Translations under genes and position numbers: made by a program
In this document: one piece after another, positions 7,496 to 14,571 of the stretch
Layout of the letters: every line of letters begins with the position of its first letter
How positions within the stretch are numbered: the stretch's first letter is position 1
Assembly (NCBI GenBank): GCA_964494475.1
Contig: CAZBRS010000089.1
Coordinates: 1-15,697, forward strand
DNA: 15,697 bases
Source: CAZBRS01 sp964494475
GTDB taxonomy: Bacteria; Myxococcota_A; UBA9042; CAZBRS01
Direction of reading: 5' to 3'
Notes under the pieces: generated by a model
The model's database searches: none
Seen by the model: only the letters and a program-made list of their open reading frames with translations
Told to the model about the DNA's origin: nothing

Positions 7496-7534
7496 CCCTC
7501 CCGTGTCGTACCAAGCGTATCACACGCGGGAGGG
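7496..7534 (-). promoter_or_regulatory. Leader hairpin that pairs with the Shine-Dalgarno of the 7491 gene
   Basis: On the - strand the leader holds CCCTCCC-GC-GTGT (7534-7522), a 15-base loop, then ACACGGGAGGG (7506-7496): an 11-bp stem with a two-base bulge. The 3' arm contains the GGAGG ribosome binding site (7501-7497) of the 7491 gene. The structure could hide the ribosome binding site, or end transcription coming from the upstream GxGYxYP gene. No ligand-type riboswitch is recognised. Confidence 0.5.
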
Positions 7535-7613
7535 CGCGTCTTTTCCGGTTCCCTCGGCGCGCTCGTGCCCCAATTGGCCGACGGTCGCGGGGTCGGACTC
7601 GCTCGCTGACACC

Positions 7614-9431
7614 TCAGTCTTCGCGGGCTTCGGCGTGAAAGGCCTCGAGGGCCAGCTTCGCGGCGGCGTCGGCGCTCACCAGTCGAACGGTCGGCGGCAG
7701 GAGCTTGACCAGCTCCATGAACGAGTTCTCGAGGCTGAGGCCCCCGTCGCTGGTCATGTAGACCCACGTGATCGTGCCCGGAGGGTAGCCGCCGATCTCG
7801 TCGGCCATCTTGTCCGGGCTCAGGTAGAACGGCGCCGTGAGGTCGCTCCCGCTGTTGTCGATCCCCCGCCATTCGCGGGGCCGGAACACCGCCACCTGCC
7901 CGCCGTCGTCGCCGATCAGCACCTTGAAGAACCGGTCGGGCTCCCACCAGGGGAAGGCGGGGAACATGTAGGGGACGTTGACGGGGAACACACCCTGGAT
8001 GGCGCCGTCAGCCCGGGCGTACCTGGGCAGGAAGTCGGCCTCGGCGCGCTGCCACGAGTCGCGCCAATCCCAGTGAACGGTGCCGTGGACGCCGAGGATG
8101 CGGGCGTCCTGCTCGGTGGCCTCGACGAAGCGGTCCTGGTCCTCGTCGTTCAGCGAGGTCGGGTAGGCATAGAGGTGCCCGCTGGGCGGGAGGATGAAGA
8201 AGTCCTTCCCCGTCTGCCGGAGCTTCGCGTAGTACCACTGGAGGACGTCCGGGGCGACGCGGGTCAGGTGCGGCGAGATGCTCCAGGTGAGCGGCGCGCA
8301 CGAGTTGTCTGCCTTCTCGCAATCCGCCAGGCGTTGGTTCAGCCACACGTTGCGCGTGGCCATGATGAACTGGACGTTGTCGCCGTCGCCGACGACGAAC
8401 GCCACATAGGTCGTGCCGGGGTCGTACGCCAGGTCCTCGGGCGCGTTCCCTTGCAGCACGCCGGCGTCGACGATGGGCGACCGCCGGGAGGAGAAGAACG
8501 ACAGGTTGGCCGTCTCGGTGGGGATGGCGCCCATGTTGCGGGACTCCAGGCACTTGGTCTGCGCCTCGTAGACGTACCCGCCCATGAGCATCCAGGAGTT
8601 GTTGTACCCGTAGACGCCGACGGGCTTCGGCCAGGGGCTGGCGTTCACGAGGTCGGAGAGGACCTGGTGCTCGGGAGACGACGGCACGCAGCCGTTGTTG
8701 AGGAAGACCACGAAGAGCTTCTTGGAGAACACGAAGTCGACGAGGGTGGCCGGCATGTCCCTCGTGAGCGCGGGGTTCGCGGGATCGGCGGCGTTGATCT
8801 CGTAGCCGGGGTTCAGCATGGCCAGGCCGGTCGTCTCGGCAAGGTAGCGGTCGGCGACGAGCTTCGTGGCGAGCTCGGGGGTGTTCTGCGCTGCGAACTC
8901 GAGGGTGGCGTCGAACGCCACGCGGCCGCAGGGAACGCCCAGGTCGACGTCCAGGGGGACGGCGCCGAGGACCGCGCCGACCGTGAGGATGTTCGGCAGC
9001 AGCGTCCGCTGGTCGTCGTACGAGTAGCGCACGCAGTCGGGGAACCGCGCCACGCAGGCTTCGAGGAAGGCGAGCGCGTCGATGGTCTGGGCCGGCGTCA
9101 GGTCGAGCTCGTCGAGCCAGCGGGAGTCCTTCTCGTCCGTTCTGGCGTACACGGAGCCGCCGAGCTCGCGATTGTGCAGCCCGACGCATGCCTGCACCGC
9201 CAGCTGCAACGTCGCCGGCGTCGTCGCGTCGATGGTGACGACCGTGAACTCGGTGGCGACCGCGGGCGCCGTGTCGCCCTCGACGTCCGTCGTACGGATG
9301 TCGGCGACCTCCGGGTGCGCCACGTCCTCGACGAGCTCGGCCTCGCCGCCCTTGGCGCCGCACGACACGAGCGCCGCGAAGAACAGACCGCATTCGAGCA
9401 GCAACGGCCATCTCGAGCGAGGAGTGGGCAT
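7614..9431 (-). CDS. GxGYxYP-family (putative glycoside hydrolase) lipoprotein
   Basis: 605 aa; GGAAGGAG (9445-9438 on the complement) lies six bases before the ATG. The signal peptide ends in the lipobox LVSC (lipid Cys24), followed by an acidic linker to about residue 58. The body resembles GxGYxYP proteins: an N-terminal part with HNRELGGSVYAR and WLDEL (about 66-110), then AFVVGDGDNVQFI (343-355), the Trp at 383 with SISPHL (384-389), and FFILPPSGHLYAYP (411-424). The last is the family's name motif, but the second glycine is replaced by Leu (G-H-L-Y-A-Y-P). The family has been proposed as glycoside hydrolases; no activity can be shown from the sequence. The second half is Trp-rich (WDWRDSW, FPWWEPDRFF), compatible with carbohydrate contact. 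It follows the SDR-like gene by 18 bp, so the two are probably co-transcribed. Confidence 0.8.
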   Translation of the reverse strand: MPTPRSRWPLLLECGLFFAALVSCGAKGGEAELVEDVAHPEVADIRTTDVEGDTAPAVATEFTVVTIDATTPATLQLAVQACVGLHNRELGGSVYARTDEKDSRWLDELDLTPAQTIDALAFLEACVARFPDCVRYSYDDQRTLLPNILTVGAVLGAVPLDVDLGVPCGRVAFDATLEFAAQNTPELATKLVADRYLAETTGLAMLNPGYEINAADPANPALTRDMPATLVDFVFSKKLFVVFLNNGCVPSSPEHQVLSDLVNASPWPKPVGVYGYNNSWMLMGGYVYEAQTKCLESRNMGAIPTETANLSFFSSRRSPIVDAGVLQGNAPEDLAYDPGTTYVAFVVGDGDNVQFIMATRNVWLNQRLADCEKADNSCAPLTWSISPHLTRVAPDVLQWYYAKLRQTGKDFFILPPSGHLYAYPTSLNDEDQDRFVEATEQDARILGVHGTVHWDWRDSWQRAEADFLPRYARADGAIQGVFPVNVPYMFPAFPWWEPDRFFKVLIGDDGGQVAVFRPREWRGIDNSGSDLTAPFYLSPDKMADEIGGYPPGTITWVYMTSDGGLSLENSFMELVKLLPPTVRLVSADAAAKLALEAFHAEARED

Positions 9432-9449
9432 CTCGAGCTCCTTCCAGGG

Positions 9450-10226
9450 TCACGGTGTGAGCGCGTCGGGGATCGGCGTGGTCACGCACGCCGACGGCGC
9501 GACGTCGATGATCACGGGCAACTTGCCCTTCCAGTCGGCCCAGGTCGTCGGGTCGACCACCAGCTCGCCCATGAAGTGCGCGACGTTGGCCATGGTCGTG
9601 CTGCCCGGCGAGAAGAGGCCGTTCACCAGGCCTTCGTGCAGCGCGTAGTCCGAGACCTCGCCCTCTTGCAGCGAGTCGGGACGAACCGCCACCCACTGAA
9701 CGAAGGCGTGGTCCGGGCCGATCGCCCCGCGAAGGAAGTCGGCGGCGCGCTGGTTGTCCCGGGCGGGAGGGAGCACGCCGCGGAGCACCCGGAGAAAGGC
9801 CCTCTCGAAAGAGCCCCGGCGCGCGTCGAGGCCCCCCGGGCGATGCACGGAGACGCTGCTCATGAGCACGAGCTTGATCGGCGCCGCGGGCTGCAACGCT
9901 TCGATCGCCCGGCACAGGTGCGTCGTCGCGCGCGTCACCAGGTCGTGCGGCGGTCCGAAGATGCCCTTCAGGCTGATCACGTGCCCCAGGCACGACACGA
10001 CGGCCGCGCAGCCGTCGAGGTGGCGTCGCAGCTCGTCGTCGGAGAGCGCCAGCAGGCTGGCCTCGATCACCGTCAGGTTCGGGTTGTCCGCGACCTCGGG
10101 GGGGAGCTTCCGGGCCGTTCGCACGATGGCCCGAACGAAGAGGCCGCGGTCCAGCGCCTGCCGCACCACGCGCCGCCCCGTGCGCCCGGTGCCGCCGACC
10201 ACGAGCACGGTCTGCTGCGAGGGCAT
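9450..10226 (-). CDS. NAD(P)-binding SDR-like / NmrA-type oxidoreductase
   Basis: 258 aa from the ATG at 10226, fixed by GGGGAGG (10240-10234 on the complement) seven bases upstream and by the Rossmann fold starting at once; the open frame extends 50 codons further up but without a ribosome site or homology. The first strand and nucleotide loop read VLVVGGTGRTGRRVV (GxxGxxG at residues 11-17). FVRAIVR follows the second strand, CAAVVSCLGH the fourth, and KLVLMSSVSVHRPGG is the strand carrying the Ser of this family; YxxxK is not evident, as in atypical SDRs. The C-terminus has NVAHFMGELVVDPTTWADWKGKLPVI, common in this subgroup. Cytoplasmic. The substrate is unknown. It probably heads an operon with the GxGYxYP lipoprotein gene. 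Confidence 0.88.
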   Translation of the reverse strand: MPSQQTVLVVGGTGRTGRRVVRQALDRGLFVRAIVRTARKLPPEVADNPNLTVIEASLLALSDDELRRHLDGCAAVVSCLGHVISLKGIFGPPHDLVTRATTHLCRAIEALQPAAPIKLVLMSSVSVHRPGGLDARRGSFERAFLRVLRGVLPPARDNQRAADFLRGAIGPDHAFVQWVAVRPDSLQEGEVSDYALHEGLVNGLFSPGSTTMANVAHFMGELVVDPTTWADWKGKLPVIIDVAPSACVTTPIPDALTP

Positions 10227-10365
10227 GTCGGTGCCTCCCCGATTCTGTTGGCGATGGCGCTCGGATCCTACCAGACCCGGCAGGGACGGTCCAACGATGG
10301 TCTCGAGGACGAGCCGATTCGTCGGCGTGCCTCGCGGCTCTCCTTGGAGGCGAGCAAACCGTCGG

Positions 10366-10384
10366 CCGACGTCCACGACGTCGG
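10366..10384 (-). terminator. Hairpin just downstream of the DNA polymerase IV gene
   Basis: CCGACGT (10366-10372) and ACGTCGG (10378-10384) are perfect inverse complements with a five-base loop, starting five bases after the polymerase stop codon; two further pairs form if one G bulges. The transcript continues with only a short T-run (GGTTTGC). Plausible but weak terminator before the SDR gene. Confidence 0.4.
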
Positions 10385-10389
10385 GCCGG

Positions 10390-11589
10390 TCAGTCGGGGC
10401 TACCCCGGTCCGCGTCGTCCAGATCGGAGGCGCGCCTCACGGCGTCGTTGCCGAAGCGCGCCTTCAGCGCGTCGACCGTCCGATCGAGTCGCTGCGTGCG
10501 GGCGTGGGCCGCGTCCAGGAACAGATCGGCTTGGACGGGCGCGTCGTTCGCGCGCAGGTCGTACGCCGTCAGGCCGACCAGGCGCATCGGGATCGTGAGG
10601 TCGAACTCGCCGAGCAGCGCGTCGACGGCGGCGAGGAGCTCGCTGGCGGCGTCGGTCGGAGCGCGCAGCGCCGACTGGCGGGTGCAGAGGCGGAAGCGCG
10701 CGGTCTTCAGCTTCACGCGCACCCCGCCGGCCCTCCAGCCGTCGGCGCGCAGCCGGCGGGCGATCGTGTCGGCCGAGCGGATCAGGTGCGGCCGCAGCGC
10801 CGCGGCCCCGACCACGTCGTGCTCGAGCGTGACCTCGGCGCCCACGCTCTTGGGGTCGCGATCCGGGATCACCTCGCGCGGGTCGTCGCCCACCGCCAGC
10901 CTGCGGATGTGATCGCCGAGCGAGCCGAGCGCGGAGAGCACCCGGGGCGAGGCGGCGGCCACGTCGCTGAGGGTGGCGAGGCCCAGCTCGTGCAGGCGCG
11001 GGAGGGTCTTCTCGCCCACGCCCCACAGCCGGGAGACGGGCAGCGGCGCCAGGAACGAGCGTACGTCGCCCTGCGCCACGACCGTCAGCCCGTCCGGCTT
11101 CTGCAGGTCGCTCGCGACCTTCGCGACGAACTTCGTGACCGAGGCGCCGACGGAGATGGTCAACCCGTCGGTGGCCTCTCGGACGGCCGCCTTCAGGCGC
11201 CGTCCCATCTCGTCGGGCGCGCCGAACAGGCGCTCCGAGCCCGTCATGTCGAGGAAGGCCTCGTCGAGGCTGAGCGGCTCGACCCTCGGCGAGAAGTCGT
11301 GAAAGACGTCCATGAGGCCCGCCGAGACCTCGGCGTAGCGGGCGATCCGCGGCGTGACGACGACGGCGTCGGGGCAGCGCCGGAGGGCTTCGCCCATGGG
11401 CATGGCGCTGCGGCAGCCGAACGGGCGGGCCTCGTAGCTGGCGGCCGCCACCACGCTGCGTCGCCCCTTCCCCCCCACCAGCACGGGGCGGCCCCGCAGC
11501 GACGGATCGTCGTGCTGCTCGACGGACGCGTAGAAGGCGTCCATGTCGGCGTGCAGGATGATGCGGGGCCAACGCGGCAGGTCAGGCAC
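10390..11589 (-). CDS. dinB: DNA polymerase IV (Y-family translesion polymerase)
   Basis: 399 aa. I place the start at GTG 11589 because GGAGGAGG (11603-11596 on the complement) lies six bases upstream; the longer frame from a GTG at 11622 would translate that ribosome site. The Y-family palm motifs are intact: ADMDAFYASVEQ near residues 14-25 (Asp15) and PLSLDEAFLD (Asp109, Glu110), which give the three metal-binding acids. YEARPFGCRSAMP and ISVGASVTKFVAKVASDLQKP are further family signatures, and RLWGVGEKTLPRLHELG is the helix-hairpin-helix of the thumb. Near the C-terminus QADLF (from residue 353) matches a beta-clamp binding pentapeptide. It copies damaged DNA without proofreading. I see no LexA-type box of a kind I recognise upstream. 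Confidence 0.96.
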   Translation of the reverse strand: MPDLPRWPRIILHADMDAFYASVEQHDDPSLRGRPVLVGGKGRRSVVAAASYEARPFGCRSAMPMGEALRRCPDAVVVTPRIARYAEVSAGLMDVFHDFSPRVEPLSLDEAFLDMTGSERLFGAPDEMGRRLKAAVREATDGLTISVGASVTKFVAKVASDLQKPDGLTVVAQGDVRSFLAPLPVSRLWGVGEKTLPRLHELGLATLSDVAAASPRVLSALGSLGDHIRRLAVGDDPREVIPDRDPKSVGAEVTLEHDVVGAAALRPHLIRSADTIARRLRADGWRAGGVRVKLKTARFRLCTRQSALRAPTDAASELLAAVDALLGEFDLTIPMRLVGLTAYDLRANDAPVQADLFLDAAHARTQRLDRTVDALKARFGNDAVRRASDLDDADRGSPD

Positions 11590-11595
11590 GAACCA

Positions 11596-11603
11596 CCTCC
11601 TCC
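11596..11603 (-). promoter_or_regulatory. Ribosome binding site that sets the dinB start
   Basis: GGAGGAGG on the - strand, six bases before the GTG at 11589. This strong site argues against the upstream in-frame GTG at 11622. Confidence 0.8.
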
Positions 11604-11614
11604 AGAGAAAGGAA

Positions 11615-11622
11615 GTGTACAC
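11615..11622. other. 8-bp palindrome GTGTACAC in the dinB/lectin divergent gap
   Basis: A perfect, relatively AT-containing palindrome in the 87-bp divergent region. On the - strand it overlaps the -10-like hexamer TACACT (11619-11614), though no good -35 is seen 17 bases above it. Possible operator for dinB or the lectin gene; short enough to be chance. Confidence 0.25.
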
Positions 11623-11676
11623 CGCCGCGGGCTTTCCTTACCATGGGGGCGTGCTCACGCCACCCCGGAGTTCGGC

Positions 11677-13083
11677 ATGATCCTGACCGCGCGGAGGGCC
11701 TCTTTCGTGGTGCTGGTGGTCGTGCTGGGTGCGGCGGGGTGCGGCGGGTCCGCGTCGTCGCAGCTCGACGGCCTGGCCGCCGACCTCGGCTCCACCCTCG
11801 ACACGTCGGGCTCCGACGGCGACGCGGCCGACGTCCCGGCCGACGACGGCCGCCCCCGCCATGACTGGGGCGTCGACGACACGCCGACGGCCGAGCCCTC
11901 CGCCGACGTTGCGCCCGACCCCAGCGACGTCGAGGGGGGCGAGCCCGACGCCCCCGCCGAGTTCGCCGCCGAGACGGAGCCCGACCTGACGCCGCCCCCC
12001 TGCGAGTGCGGCGACGGCGAGTGCCAGCCCCAGGCGTGCGGCGAGTTCCCCTCCACGTGCTCCAACGATTGCCCGCTGTGGGTGTGCGGCAACGGCCTGT
12101 GCGAGCTCGGCGAGGCCGTCGAGAACTGCCCGGCCGACTGCGGCGTCGACCTTTGCGGAAACGGCGAGTGCGAGGAGGGCGAGGACGCCCTGTCGTGCGC
12201 CCCCGACTGCGCCCTCGACTGCCCGCCCTGTCACGACGACGACCCCTGCACCGAGGACCTGTGCGATCCCTTCACGGGCACCTGCGTGTTCCCGTTGCTC
12301 GCGCCCTCCGGCGCCCCCGACGCCACGTGCGACGGCGTCGACGACGACTGCGACAGCAGCACGGACGAGGATTTCGTCGCCGAAGGGACCACCTGCGGAG
12401 TGGGCGCCTGCGCCGCCGCCGGCGTGCTGACCTGCGAGAGCGGGCAAGCTGTCGACAGTTGCGCGCCCCTGCCGCCGACCGTCGAGGTCTGCAACGGCGT
12501 CGACGACGACTGCAACGGTCCGACCGACGACGGCCTTCTCCCCCTAGCGACCGCGTGCGGCGTCGGCGCGTGCGCCGCCACCGGTGAGCTGGCCTGCGTT
12601 GAAGGCCAGCCCGTCGACACCTGCGCGCCCGGGGCGCCGACCGCCGAGGCCTGCAACGGCGTCGACGACGACTGCAACGCCCAGGTCGACGAGGCCTGCC
12701 CGTGCCCCGTGCGCGTCTACGGCGGCCACGCCTACGAGTTCTGCACGCAGGTGGGCAAGTGGACGGTGGCGCGCGACGCCTGCGCTGCGCACGGGGGCTA
12801 CCACCTGGTCATCGTCACCGACGACGCCGAGAACCAGTGGGTGACGGCCACGGCCGCCACGTTCTCGGGCGACCCCTGGTGGCTCGGCGCCAGCGACCGC
12901 GACAAGGAGGGCACGTTCGTGTGGGTCGACGGCAGCCCGGTGGGGTTCGCCCCCTGGGACAACGGCGAGCCCAACGATCAGTGGTGGAGCGAAGACTGCG
13001 TGGGCCTGCTGATCGACCAGGGCGGCGACTGGAACGACGAGGACTGCGATTCGTTCTCGAACTTCGTGTGCGAGCACGAGTGA
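11677..13083 (+). CDS. MopE-repeat / C-type lectin lipoprotein
   Basis: 468 aa from the ATG at 11677 (CGGAG at 11666-11670). The signal peptide ends in LGAAGCGG (lipid Cys22). Residues 27-107 are an Asp/Ala/Pro-rich linker. Cys-rich CGxGxC modules follow (111-176), including CGNGLCELGEAVENCPADC and CGNGECEEGED. Then three MopE-type motifs, CDGVDDDCD and twice CNGVDDDCN, begin at residues 218, 272 and 326: an exact 54-residue period. The C-terminal domain (about 345-466) is a C-type lectin fold: YGGHAYEFC, WTVARDACAAHGG, WWLGASDRDKEGTFVWVDG, then EPN (431-433) and WND (452-454), the Ca2+/sugar motifs of mannose-type lectins, with cysteines C369, C441, C457 and C465 in canonical places. Predicted surface lipoprotein that binds sugar and metal. 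It is divergent from dinB and convergent with the tfoX-like gene (5-bp gap). Confidence 0.92.
   Translation: MILTARRASFVVLVVVLGAAGCGGSASSQLDGLAADLGSTLDTSGSDGDAADVPADDGRPRHDWGVDDTPTAEPSADVAPDPSDVEGGEPDAPAEFAAETEPDLTPPPCECGDGECQPQACGEFPSTCSNDCPLWVCGNGLCELGEAVENCPADCGVDLCGNGECEEGEDALSCAPDCALDCPPCHDDDPCTEDLCDPFTGTCVFPLLAPSGAPDATCDGVDDDCDSSTDEDFVAEGTTCGVGACAAAGVLTCESGQAVDSCAPLPPTVEVCNGVDDDCNGPTDDGLLPLATACGVGACAATGELACVEGQPVDTCAPGAPTAEACNGVDDDCNAQVDEACPCPVRVYGGHAYEFCTQVGKWTVARDACAAHGGYHLVIVTDDAENQWVTATAATFSGDPWWLGASDRDKEGTFVWVDGSPVGFAPWDNGEPNDQWWSEDCVGLLIDQGGDWNDEDCDSFSNFVCEHE
12328..12678 (+). repeat. Three MopE-type repeats, 54-codon period
   Basis: Copies of C-[DN]-G-V-D-D-D-C-[DN] start at 12328, 12490 and 12652, exactly 162 bp apart. 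The first two intervening segments share CGVGACAA-x-G-x-L-x-C and a VD-[ST]-C-A-P ending, so the repeat unit is the full 54 residues. The motif is known from MopE-type copper/metal-binding proteins; binding here is inferred. Confidence 0.85.
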
Positions 13084-13088
13084 GCTTG

Positions 13089-13421
13089 TCAGTGACTGGC
13101 GTGCTTTGGCCTGGGCACAGGCAGCGCGTCGGCCGTGATCCGGATGAGCTCAACGAGGCGCACGTCGTCCTCGAGCAACTCGGCGCCGATCAACATCGAG
13201 GGCTTCGCTCCCGGATACGCCTCGCCCTCCACATAGGCTTCCCCGACGAGCGCCCTCCCGGGCGGTGTGATCTTGACGAAGAGCTGGTCGTCACAAACCA
13301 GGGCGACGACCTTCTCGTCGCAGTAGAGCGCGTATTCGCCGAACATCTTGCGGGCCCGCAGGCGGGGCAGACCCGAGAGCTGATCGAGCAGGAAGTCGAT
13401 GGTGCCTTGGCGGGTCGTCAT
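13089..13421 (-). CDS. TfoX N-terminal domain protein
   Basis: 110 aa; the ATG at 13421 is preceded by a GAACGAAGG stretch that gives a modest ribosome site. The whole protein is one TfoX_N domain: LLDQLSGLPRLRARKMFGEYALYCDEKVVALVCDDQLFVKIT (given here in pieces: LPRLRARKMFGEYALYCDEK, VVALVCDDQLFVKIT) followed by a Tyr/Pro segment EAYPGAKPSMLI and a helical end. The TfoX C-terminal domain, which with this domain makes up the competence regulator Sxy/TfoX, is absent. Stand-alone N-domains are common and their role is not known; a link to competence should not be assumed. Its stop lies 5 bp from that of the lectin gene (convergent), and it is divergent from the AraC-type gene across 258 bp in which I see no clear promoter pair. 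Confidence 0.9.
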   Translation of the reverse strand: MTTRQGTIDFLLDQLSGLPRLRARKMFGEYALYCDEKVVALVCDDQLFVKITPPGRALVGEAYVEGEAYPGAKPSMLIGAELLEDDVRLVELIRITADALPVPRPKHASH

Positions 13422-13679
13422 CCTTCGTTCTCCGCGGGCTTCGCCGTTCGAGCGCGATGGGAGAAACTCTCACCCGTGCGCAGGTGCTGTCAAGATACCG
13501 CATGCAGCTGGCCGCGACGCGAGGAACGAAGCCTACCGCCCCGTCCGTTCGGGTCGGGCGTCCGGGCAGAGGTGAGCGCGCCCGATCGTCGTACAGCAGG
13601 AGCGAGCGCGAGAAGATAGCAAGCACGGGATAGCGCGGGCTCCGATGCCTGTGCTACTCCTGGCCGGCGAGGGAAACGA

Positions 13680-14552
13680 ATGCCATTCAGGGGCTCGACA
13701 ACCCGGGACTACCGCGAACGGATCAACCGGGCGATCTTCCACATCGAGGCTCATCTCGGTGAGCCCATGAGCCTGGAGGAGCTCGCCAAGGTCGCATCCT
13801 TCTCGCCCTATCACTTCCATCGCATCTTCGCAGCCTTCACGGGGGAGCCGCTCGCAGCTTTCATCCGCAGGTTGCGCCTCGAACGAGCGGCCCAGCATCT
13901 CCTCCACCTCGACGCCCCGGTCACGGAGATCGCTCTGGACACCGGCTACGAGACGCCCGCGGCATTCACCCGTGCTTTCGTTGCCCTCTTCGGTAGAACC
14001 CCGACCGAGTATCGCGAGGGACGCGAACCCGGTTCACTTCGCGGCGCGAGGCCCCTTGCGCTGGCGACAAACACGGAGGACTCGACCATGACCCCAGATA
14101 TCCGAACCATCGACCCGATGCCCGTGCTTTTCGTTCGCCGGACCGGTCCCTACCATCAAGCGGCTGGCGAGGCTTTCGGCGTGCTCTGTCAGTTCGCCGG
14201 GCCGCGAGGGCTTCTCGGGCCGGCCGCACGGGTGATCGGGATCTCCCACGATGATCCGCACGTAACCGACGATTCCAGGCTCCGCTACGACGCGTGTGTG
14301 ACCATCGCTCGTGACGTGAGGCCCGAGGGAGAGGTCGGTCAGAAGACCATCGCCGGTGGCAGGTACGCCGTGTTCTTGCACGTCGGCCCCTACGAGGGGT
14401 TCCAGAAAACCTACGACCAGATCTTCAAGGCCTGGCTCCCGGGCAGTGGCGAGAAGCTGCGTGAAGAGCCCTGCTTCGAGATGTACCTGAACAGCCCCGA
14501 CCAGGTGAAGCCCGAGGAGCTCCGCACGGAGATCTGGTTACCGCTTCAATGA
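13680..14552 (+). CDS. AraC-family regulator with C-terminal GyrI-like domain
   Basis: 290 aa; a weak GAGGG-type site lies upstream of the ATG. Residues 10-112 are an AraC-type DNA-binding region with two helix-turn-helix units: SLEELAKVASFSPYHFHRIF (31-50) and VTEIALDTGYETPAAFTRAF (81-100), ending FGRTPTEYR. A short linker leads to a GyrI-like (SbmC/Rob-type effector) domain from about 137 to 290, with VRRTGPYHQ, RYDACVTI, IAGGRYAVFLHVGPYEGF and a final TEIWLPL. The layout matches Rob-like regulators, whose GyrI domain binds small hydrophobic ligands or drugs. It probably controls nearby genes, but the target cannot be told. An internal start within the linker (see 14075) could yield the GyrI domain alone. 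It converges on the methyltransferase gene (19-bp gap). Confidence 0.93.
   Translation: MPFRGSTTRDYRERINRAIFHIEAHLGEPMSLEELAKVASFSPYHFHRIFAAFTGEPLAAFIRRLRLERAAQHLLHLDAPVTEIALDTGYETPAAFTRAFVALFGRTPTEYREGREPGSLRGARPLALATNTEDSTMTPDIRTIDPMPVLFVRRTGPYHQAAGEAFGVLCQFAGPRGLLGPAARVIGISHDDPHVTDDSRLRYDACVTIARDVRPEGEVGQKTIAGGRYAVFLHVGPYEGFQKTYDQIFKAWLPGSGEKLREEPCFEMYLNSPDQVKPEELRTEIWLPLQ
14075..14090 (+). promoter_or_regulatory. Internal Shine-Dalgarno and ATG between the AraC and GyrI domains
   Basis: GGAGG (14075-14079), an eight-base spacer, and the in-frame ATG at 14088-14090 (Met137). Initiation here would give a 154-aa free GyrI-like protein that starts exactly at the domain boundary. The site is better than that at the gene's own start. 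Confidence 0.4.
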
Positions 14553-14571
14553 CGGTCAAGGTCGATGATGG

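Noticed and set aside
7492..7947. N-terminal extension of the PKD-like lipoprotein frame up to 7947
   Set aside because: It overlaps the end of the GxGYxYP gene and has no homology; the signal peptide and ribosome site fix the start at 7491.
10360..10371. 12-bp palindrome CGTCGGCCGACG downstream of dinB
   Set aside because: Overlaps the better hairpin at 10366-10384, and pure G/C palindromes of this kind are frequent in such DNA.
7503..10598. 1031-codon open frame on the + strand
   Set aside because: Antisense to the GxGYxYP, SDR and dinB genes, Arg/Gly/Val-rich with no recognisable motif; the - strand frames have signal peptide, Rossmann and polymerase motifs.
11590..11622. Upstream GTG start for dinB at 11622
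   Set aside because: It would translate through the GGAGGAGG ribosome site that serves the GTG at 11589.
11590..11676. LexA/SOS box for dinB
   Set aside because: No CTGT-N8-ACAG or CGAAC-type box is visible; only the short palindrome GTGTACAC.
13089..13421. Competence regulator role for the TfoX-like protein
   Set aside because: Only the N-terminal domain is present and no competence genes are in the window.
13465..13493. Perfect TTGACA (-35) on the - strand upstream of the tfoX-like gene
   Set aside because: At 16-18 bases spacing no hexamer resembles a -10 (AGAGTT and neighbours), so no promoter can be called.
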